Shown in pieces: positions 6,416 to 11,253 of a DNA stretch of 11,253 nt; position 1 is the stretch's first letter; each line of letters opens with the position of its first letter. Made by a program: the position numbers and the translations under genes. The notes under the pieces are model-generated. The model saw only the letters and a list, made by a program, of their open reading frames with translations, had not been told where the DNA came from and ran no database searches. The stretch comes from Lachnospiraceae bacterium (lineage in GTDB: Bacteria > Bacillota > Clostridia > Lachnospirales > Lachnospiraceae), in contig JAFVEU010000056.1 in assembly GCA_017475845.1 (NCBI GenBank), positions 1 to 11,253 on the forward strand. Direction: 5' to 3'.

Positions 6416-7330
6416 TTGAATAAAAATGATCTTAAGGGAAGCCTTTTTTTATTGTCAGCCGCCCTGATATGGGGCTCGGCCTTTGTTTCCCAGAGTGCGG
6501 GAATGAAATATGTTGAGCCCTACACCTTTAATCTGTCACGAAGCTTCGTGGGCTTCCTGACACTGATCCCGGTGACCCTGTTTTTCAGGAAGAGCTCCTG
6601 CAAAACCAATCCCCTTACCCCCGGGGAGGAGAGAGCCTTAAACAGACGCTCGCTTTTTGCCGGTGTTATCTGCGGGCTTTTGTTAAGTGCCGCCACCTCC
6701 TTCCAGCAGGTAGGTATAAGCATGACAACCGCGGGAAAGGCCGGTTTCATCACCGCTCTTTATATAATAATAGTGCCTGTCCTTGGGATAGTGTTTAAGC
6801 GGAAGGTTCCCCGTATCATCTGGCTCTGTGCCGCCATTGCCCTTGCCGGTTTCTATTTTCTCAGTGTCGGCTCCGATCTTACCCTGTCCCGGGGGGATCT
6901 CTTGTGCCTTGTCTGCGCCTTCTGCTTTTCCGTACAGATCATGTCCATAGATCATTTCGTGAAAAATGATAAGAAGGTGGATCCGGTAATGCTGTCCATG
7001 GTACAGTTCCTCACCGTTACCATAGTATCCGTTTTTCTGGCCTTTGTTTTTGAAAAGCCTTCTCTTTCCGGGATCCTTTCAGCGGCGTTTCCCATACTCT
7101 ATTGCGGAGTCTTATCCAGCGGTGTTGCTTATACACTGCAGATCCTTGGTCAGAAGCATTGCAATCCTGCTGTGGCACCTCTTATCATGAGCCTGGAATC
7201 CGTGTTTGCGGCCCTCTTCGGCTGGATGATCCTTGGCGAATCCATGAGCTTAAAGGAAATCTTCGGCTGCCTCCTGGTCCTTTCCGCCGTGATACTCTCC
7301 CAGCTCCCTTCTTCCGGCAGGACCGGCTGA
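6416..7330 (+). CDS. EamA/DMT-family transporter
   Basis: A 304-residue integral membrane protein of the drug/metabolite transporter superfamily with two EamA repeats and about ten hydrophobic helices. The first repeat begins at residues 8-25 with the typical ALIWGSAFVSQ, and a basic linker around 58-79 (FFRKSSCK...NRRS) precedes the next helices. The second repeat starts near residue 158 (GDLLCLVCAFCFSVQI) and ends with APLIMSLESVFAALFGWMILGES at about 256-278 and a final helix LLVLSAVILSQL. Family members export or import small metabolites such as amino acids or nucleotide precursors; the substrate cannot be told from sequence. The start codon is TTG, chosen for its AGGAG site. The gene diverges from the Dlt-like operon across 134 bases and is followed 96 bases later by the kinase gene. 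I saw no clear promoter of its own and no clear terminator. A link to the surface-modification genes is unproven. Confidence 0.9.
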   Translation: MNKNDLKGSLFLLSAALIWGSAFVSQSAGMKYVEPYTFNLSRSFVGFLTLIPVTLFFRKSSCKTNPLTPGEERALNRRSLFAGVICGLLLSAATSFQQVGISMTTAGKAGFITALYIIIVPVLGIVFKRKVPRIIWLCAAIALAGFYFLSVGSDLTLSRGDLLCLVCAFCFSVQIMSIDHFVKNDKKVDPVMLSMVQFLTVTIVSVFLAFVFEKPSLSGILSAAFPILYCGVLSSGVAYTLQILGQKHCNPAVAPLIMSLESVFAALFGWMILGESMSLKEIFGCLLVLSAVILSQLPSSGRTG

Positions 7331-7343
7331 AGGGAAAGGGCTG

Positions 7344-7372
7344 TTGTTTTAGTCTGTGCTTTTTATTATAAT
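7344..7372 (+). promoter_or_regulatory. Sigma-A-like promoter for the histidine kinase gene
   Basis: TTGTTT at 7344-7349 (three of six consensus positions) and a perfect TATAAT at 7367-7372 are separated by 17 bases. Transcription would start near 7379, leaving a leader of about 50 bases before the kinase start. The promoter lies wholly between the transporter stop and the kinase gene, so the kinase can be expressed on its own. Confidence 0.65.
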
Positions 7373-7432
7373 TTAAGGCAGCTCCTGTGGCTTAGTATTC
7401 CCGCCCCACAACTAAAAGAAAGGGCAATGAAC

Positions 7433-8734
7433 ATGCCGGACTGGACGGATATAGTAAATATCATAGTGGTTACAAGCGGTCTGACCATGGTGCTCGCCGG
7501 CCTCTTCTTTTCATTTACACTGCCCATGCTCAAAAATCCGGAGCGGGGCTACCTTATAGTTTTCTTTTCGCTGCTCACTTTGTACTGTATTTCGGATCTC
7601 ACCGCCCAGCTCTCCCTGGTATATTTCCCGGAGGGGCATGTGATGATCTCAAAGATCGCAGTATTCTCCGAATCCTTCTTTTCCTCCCTGTGCCTTCCTC
7701 TGCTCACAATGTTCATCCTTACCGGTGCAGGCAGGAGCTTTAAGAAAGACCGGTTTCTCATAAGCTCCGTGGCCGTCTGGGGCATATATTTCCTTCTCTT
7801 ATGCTATACCCAGTTTTCCCGGAGCATTTACTATTTCACGGTGGATAATATCTATCACAGGGGACCCTATTATCCCATACTCCTTACTCCCCCGGTCATA
7901 ATGATAGTGATCAATCTTTTATGCCTCTTAAACTGCAGAGCTGATCTGTCGAGAAAACAGTTTTATGCCTTCTTTATCTACCTGCTGCTGCCCCTGTTAT
8001 GTATGGCTGTACAGATGGTATGGTACGGTATACTTATGGTGGTTCTGGGGACCTGCCTTGCCTCCGCGCTTATGCTGAATTTTATACTGTGGGAGCAGAC
8101 CCAGCTCTTTCTGATGCAGAAGGAAGAAATAGCCGCACAGAAAATCAGCATTATGATGCTGGAAATGCGTCCTCATTTTATCTACAACACTCTTACCAGT
8201 ATCTACTACCTGTGTGAGCAGGACAGTAAAAAAGCCCAGCAGGTAACGCTGGACTTTTCCACATACTTAAGAAAAAACTTCACCGCCATAAGTAAAAAGG
8301 ACACCATTCCCTTTTCGGAAGAGCTGGAGCACACAAAGGCCTATCTCTCTGTGGAAATGGCCAGATTTGAGGGAAGGCTCTTTGTGGAATATGCTTTCTC
8401 AAAGGTTCCTGTTTTCCGCATCCCTCCTCTCACGCTGCAGCCCATAGTGGAGAATTCGGTAAAGCATCACAGCCTTGATCCGGATATGGAGCCCTTGCGC
8501 ATCTCCATCCGGGTAAACGAGTCTCCGGAGGGAAACACTATCCTTGTGGAAGATAGCGGTCCCGGTTTTGAAGCGGCCGATAATGACGAACCCCACATTG
8601 CATTGAAGAATATTAGAGAACGCTTAAAGCTCATGTGCAACGGCACTCTTTCCATCAGCTCCCGGGAGACCGGAGGAACAAGAGTCGATATCTTCATCCC
8701 TTTCTCAGGAAAGCTTCTTATGAAGGAATCCTGA
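7433..8734 (+). CDS. Polytopic sensor histidine kinase, LytS/YehU type
   Basis: A membrane sensor kinase with about six to seven hydrophobic helices in the N-terminal half (about residues 8-222, numbering from ATG 7427), a short linker helix, then a His_kinase/HATPase pair. The phospho-acceptor motif is MRPHFIYNTL, with His250; the N-box is VENSVKHH at 341-348, the G1 box is EDSGPGF at 375-381, and ALKNIRERL at 392-400 is the usual helix after it. A final GGTRVDIFIP closes the ATPase fold. Such kinases normally phosphorylate a LytTR or AraC-type response regulator, but none is in this window: downstream is a convergent metabolic gene. I chose ATG 7433 because AAAGGG (7419-7424) sits eight bases before it; ATG 7427 in the same frame is only two bases from that site. 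The N-terminus resembles 7TM-type sensors, and the signal sensed is unknown. Confidence 0.92.
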   Translation: MPDWTDIVNIIVVTSGLTMVLAGLFFSFTLPMLKNPERGYLIVFFSLLTLYCISDLTAQLSLVYFPEGHVMISKIAVFSESFFSSLCLPLLTMFILTGAGRSFKKDRFLISSVAVWGIYFLLLCYTQFSRSIYYFTVDNIYHRGPYYPILLTPPVIMIVINLLCLLNCRADLSRKQFYAFFIYLLLPLLCMAVQMVWYGILMVVLGTCLASALMLNFILWEQTQLFLMQKEEIAAQKISIMMLEMRPHFIYNTLTSIYYLCEQDSKKAQQVTLDFSTYLRKNFTAISKKDTIPFSEELEHTKAYLSVEMARFEGRLFVEYAFSKVPVFRIPPLTLQPIVENSVKHHSLDPDMEPLRISIRVNESPEGNTILVEDSGPGFEAADNDEPHIALKNIRERLKLMCNGTLSISSRETGGTRVDIFIPFSGKLLMKES

Positions 8735-8760
8735 CAGGTCACCTCCGCGAGTGGTCTTCC
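8735..8760. other. Convergent gap between the kinase and fbp genes, no terminator seen
   Basis: Only 25-26 bases separate the two stop codons. No hairpin followed by a T-run is present on either strand. CAGGT and ACCTG copies flank the gap and could pair only across a long loop. Read-through antisense into the neighbouring gene is plausible. Confidence 0.5.
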
Positions 8761-10719
8761 CTACCTGCTTTCCTTGATGACTCCGGAATGGTAGGCGGAA
8801 AGAAGCTGCTTCAGGTCCTCGATCTCAGCGGTAAGGCTCCTTCCGATGTCGGTGTCCTTCACCCTTATCCTTTTTTTCATTCTTTCCACTTCCTGGATCT
8901 TTGGGGTGTTCTCTCCTCCTGGCACGTAGGGCTTGTGCTCCGCAAGCGCCAGATGGTGTGAATTAAAGATAAGGGTGTAGCCCGCTATCCCGGTGGTTCC
9001 GTGGTAGGCCTTTGAAAGTCCCCCGTCAATTATGAAGAGCTTTCCGTTGGCCTTTACCGGAGTTTCTCCGCTGCTGACCCGCACCGGCACATGGCCGTTA
9101 ATGATGTGCGAGCCCTCGGTGGGAAGTCCGAATTCCTTAAGGATCCTGTCAACGCACTCTTCCTTCTTTGAAAACTCATAGTAGGGATTAAAGGTCTCCT
9201 TCCCGGGGTTTTCCTCCCTTCCCTTTACATCCAAAAAGACATGCTCAAAGGTAGCGATCTTGTCCTTGCCGAAAAGAGGGGACAGCGGTCCTCCCCAGAG
9301 ATACCACATCAGATCCGTATCATCCGCCTTTCTCTCCGGATCTTCCCTTTCATCCGTAAAGAACGCGCTCCTTATCCTTTCATTCAGATAGTCAAGCAGT
9401 GCCTTTCCGGAAAAGCTCCCATCCTTCATTTCAAGGCTCTGGAAATCCCCGTCCTCAGTCATGGGTATGCAGCCGTGGTAAAGAAGGTTTCCGTTGCAGA
9501 TCTTATACATGCTGCCGTTGGAATAAAGGAAGCTGATATGCTTATTCAAGAGGACGGAGTGGCTGAAGCTCGCTTTCAGTGTGTCCATCAGCCTCTCCTC
9601 CTCGGGAGTGAGCCTGTAGGGATCCTTCGGATCCACTGTTTCAAAGAGCCTGTCCTGAAGCTCCCACTCCCGGCCGTCGATCATCACCGTGCCCTTTTCA
9701 TGATCGATCTTATCAAGGAACAGTCTGTTATCCAGACCGTATTCAGGGTGCCGCTTTATTATCTGTCCCTCCAGCTTCAGCTGGATAATGGTGATCGCCT
9801 TACACATCCTGGCGGCAAGAGAAGGATCCACCGAGTCAAATTCATTTTCGTCCAGCAGATGGGGCTTAAACCTTTCACAGGGATCAGCTCCGTATGTGGA
9901 GGCCGCGAACATGCTTAAGGGCCTTAGGTTTATACCGTAGCCGTCCTCTAAAACATCAAAGGAATTATAGCTGGTGGCTATGCGAAGGACATTTGCGATA
10001 CAGGCCGCATTTCCGCAGACAGCTCCCATCCAGCTGATATCGTGATTGCCCCACTGGATATCCACATCGTGGAAATTCATCAGTTCCTCCATGACGAGAT
10101 CTGCCCTTGGACCTCTGTCAAAAATATCCCCGATGATATGAAGGCTGTCAATGGTGAGATTCTGTATAAGTCTGCAGAGCTCGGTGATAAACTCCTCTCC
10201 CGCTCCGATCTCCACTATGGCGTTTAAGATCTCCTGATAATACAGCTTTTTGTCAAAGTCATTGGGATCCAGATGGAGAAGCTCATCTATGGCGTAGCCG
10301 TAGTCTGCGGGCATCTTCTTCCTGACCTTGGACCTGGTATACTTGGAGCTTACGACCCTGCATATTTCCGTGAGCCTGTTAATGGTGACCCTCACCCACT
10401 CATCCGTAAGCTTATCCTTAAACTTCATTTCCGTAAGGATATCCTTTGGATAGTAAATGAGATTCGCAAGAGAAAGCTGATCCTCCTCGGTCATGAGATT
10501 TCCGAAGGTCTCTTCTATCTTTGCCCTTATAATACCGGAGGAGCTGCGGAGAAGGCGGCCGAAGCTCTCATACTCCCCGTGAAGATCTGAAAAGAAGTAC
10601 TCCGTCCCCTTGGGGAGGCCGCAGATCGCCTCCAGATTGATTATCTCGGCCCCTGCCGCTCTGGCTGTGGGAAATTTCTTGGAAAGCAGTTTCAGGTAAT
10701 CAATGGATCTCTTTATCAT
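8761..10719 (-). CDS. fbp: Fructose-1,6-bisphosphatase, class III
   Basis: A cytosolic gluconeogenic enzyme that hydrolyses fructose 1,6-bisphosphate to fructose 6-phosphate, of the Firmicutes class III type (Bacillus Fbp is about 670 residues; here 652). It carries calcineurin-like metallophosphatase motifs: SDLHGEY at 44-50, GDIFDRG at 197-203, GNHD at 224-227, then NGHVPV at 541-546 with IIDGGLSKAYHGTTGIAGYT at 563-582. All metal-binding motifs look intact. I chose ATG 10719 because AGGAG (10731-10727) lies seven bases upstream and MIKRSIDYLK is a sensible N-terminus. The frame stays open 41 codons further up, to 10842, but that stretch has an unlikely composition and would overlap the upstream gene's stop. 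The leader contains two inverted repeats. The gene converges on the kinase gene and has no metabolic neighbours in view. Confidence 0.96.
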   Translation of the reverse strand: MIKRSIDYLKLLSKKFPTARAAGAEIINLEAICGLPKGTEYFFSDLHGEYESFGRLLRSSSGIIRAKIEETFGNLMTEEDQLSLANLIYYPKDILTEMKFKDKLTDEWVRVTINRLTEICRVVSSKYTRSKVRKKMPADYGYAIDELLHLDPNDFDKKLYYQEILNAIVEIGAGEEFITELCRLIQNLTIDSLHIIGDIFDRGPRADLVMEELMNFHDVDIQWGNHDISWMGAVCGNAACIANVLRIATSYNSFDVLEDGYGINLRPLSMFAASTYGADPCERFKPHLLDENEFDSVDPSLAARMCKAITIIQLKLEGQIIKRHPEYGLDNRLFLDKIDHEKGTVMIDGREWELQDRLFETVDPKDPYRLTPEEERLMDTLKASFSHSVLLNKHISFLYSNGSMYKICNGNLLYHGCIPMTEDGDFQSLEMKDGSFSGKALLDYLNERIRSAFFTDEREDPERKADDTDLMWYLWGGPLSPLFGKDKIATFEHVFLDVKGREENPGKETFNPYYEFSKKEECVDRILKEFGLPTEGSHIINGHVPVRVSSGETPVKANGKLFIIDGGLSKAYHGTTGIAGYTLIFNSHHLALAEHKPYVPGGENTPKIQEVERMKKRIRVKDTDIGRSLTAEIEDLKQLLSAYHSGVIKESR

Positions 10720-10775
10720 CAGTTTTCTCCTTTTGTTTCTTTTGAGAGCCACGCCATTAAAGTTCACTTCCTCAA

Positions 10776-10809
10776 TTGATCCGACGGGACTATGCCATAT
10801 CGGGATCAA
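10776..10809 (-). promoter_or_regulatory. Imperfect inverted repeat in the fbp upstream region
   Basis: Arms TTGATCCGA (10776-10784) and TCGGGATCAA (10800-10809) are complementary over nine pairs with one bulged base and a 15-base loop. The repeat lies about 57 bases before the fbp start. There is no T-run after it on the minus strand. It could be an operator or an mRNA leader hairpin; the sequence cannot decide between them. Confidence 0.45.
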
Positions 10810-10824
10810 ACACGATATCCGCCC

Positions 10825-10838
10825 GGCTCTCCTGAGCC
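10825..10838 (-). other. Short hairpin just after the stop codon of the right-edge gene
   Basis: GGCTC and GAGCC form a five-pair GC-rich stem with a four-base loop, immediately next to the stop codon at 10839-10841. A GC-rich stretch rather than a T-run follows, so it is at most a weak or protein-assisted transcript end, or an mRNA 3' protection element. Confidence 0.35.
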
Positions 10839-11253
10839 TCAACGGAATTCCATGGTCCCCGTGAGATTCTTATCCTTCCCTTTTATGACTGTATTTCCTC
10901 CTGAGGTTTTGAGCAGGAACTCCCTCTTTGTGATCTTTATCTCATTGCCGGAAAGCGTGGCATTTAAAACCTTTCTCAATCTGGTCTTTACCGTAAGTGA
11001 CTCGATATAATGCCTTTCCTCCGTGACAAGAACTATGGTGTCAGCACTTCCGTCCCTTCTGGAGAATACCTTCTTTCGCCCTGCACTTTTTTCAGTGTCA
11101 TAGGCAAACTCCGAGAGATCCAGAGGATCGATGGAGAAATACATCCTGTTTTTCCTGTCCTTAAGGACTTTATTTATCTTTTTAAGTTCTTTGTTTAGCT
11201 TTATCCTGTCTTTGCTGTCTAAGGCATTGTATGAGGCAGAGGCCGTGTCCTCT
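10839..11253 (-). CDS. Unrecognised Lys-rich protein, 5' end missing
   Basis: The C-terminal 137 residues of a protein whose start lies beyond the right edge; the frame is open to base 11252 and ends in MEFR and TGA. I do not recognise a family. A charged, Lys-rich stretch at the visible N-terminal end (KLNKELKKINKVLKDRKNR) is probably helical. The rest looks beta-rich, with alternating polar and hydrophobic residues, such as TIVLVTEERHYIESLTVKT and then NEIKITKREFLLKTSGG near the end. No membrane segment, Cys cluster or sorting signal is seen in this part. An internal ATG at 11144 could be mistaken for the start, but coding sequence clearly continues upstream and has no ribosome site there. 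The fbp start is 119 bases downstream. Codon use resembles the rest of the window. Function is unknown. Confidence 0.75.
   Translation of the reverse strand, partial: EDTASASYNALDSKDRIKLNKELKKINKVLKDRKNRMYFSIDPLDLSEFAYDTEKSAGRKKVFSRRDGSADTIVLVTEERHYIESLTVKTRLRKVLNATLSGNEIKITKREFLLKTSGGNTVIKGKDKNLTGTMEFR

Noticed and set aside
9241..9918. 225-codon open frame on the plus strand inside fbp
   Set aside because: It lies wholly antisense to a complete, motif-rich fbp gene, and I see no recognisable family motif; it is a shadow frame.
10720..10842. N-terminal extension of fbp by 41 codons to ATG 10842
   Set aside because: The extension covers the intergenic inverted repeats, lacks a ribosome site, overlaps the stop of the upstream gene, and is unlike class III FBPase N-termini, whereas ATG 10719 has a well-placed AGGAG.
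11010..11198. Small plus-strand open frames at the right edge
   Set aside because: They lie antisense to the truncated minus-strand gene, whose frame is open to the window edge.
1..11253. Mobile elements, CRISPR arrays, tRNA or rRNA
   Set aside because: No transposase or integrase motifs, no regularly spaced direct repeats and no tRNA-like or rRNA-like segments were seen on either strand.

Overview
The window looks like a chromosomal segment of a Gram-positive, Lachnospiraceae-like clostridium of medium GC content. The support is a class III fructose-1,6-bisphosphatase (a Firmicutes-type enzyme), Dlt-like envelope genes, strong AGGAG-type ribosome binding sites, a LytS/YehU-type sensor kinase and heavy use of ATA and AGG codons. 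No phage, insertion sequence, CRISPR array, tRNA or rRNA was seen. The family-level placement is an inference from gene content.

Region 1 (1-6281, minus strand) is a compact six-gene run read from right to left: a membrane-anchored SGNH/DltD-like protein, an AlgI/DltB-like MBOAT acyltransferase, a DltA-like adenylating ligase, a DltC-like acyl carrier protein, a fold-III PLP decarboxylase, and a phosphoglucomutase/phosphomannomutase that runs off the left edge. The genes overlap by 4 or 8 bases or sit 11-73 bases apart. The four Dlt-type parts predict a pathway that activates a small acid, loads it on a carrier, passes it through the membrane and attaches it to a surface polymer. The added decarboxylase suggests that the cargo is changed while it is on the carrier. 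This resembles the butirosin BtrJ/BtrI/BtrK logic, where gamma-glutamyl-ACP becomes GABA-ACP. The ligase lacks the Asp and Cys that recognise D-alanine in DltA, and the decarboxylase lacks the acidic residue used for diamine substrates. Both losses fit this reading. My best hypothesis is surface decoration with an amine-bearing, non-alpha-amino acyl group such as GABA or beta-alanine. This is the most interesting system in the window.

Region 2 (6282-8734, plus strand) diverges from the operon. It holds an EamA/DMT-family transporter that starts at TTG, then a polytopic LytS/YehU-type histidine kinase with its own good sigma-A-like promoter and no response regulator in view.

Region 3 (8761-11253, minus strand) converges on the kinase gene with a 25-base gap. 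It holds a complete class III fructose-1,6-bisphosphatase gene preceded by two inverted repeats, and the C-terminal part of an unrecognised Lys-rich protein cut by the right edge. No gap between genes exceeds 300 bases; the longest is the 134-base divergent interval 6282-6415.
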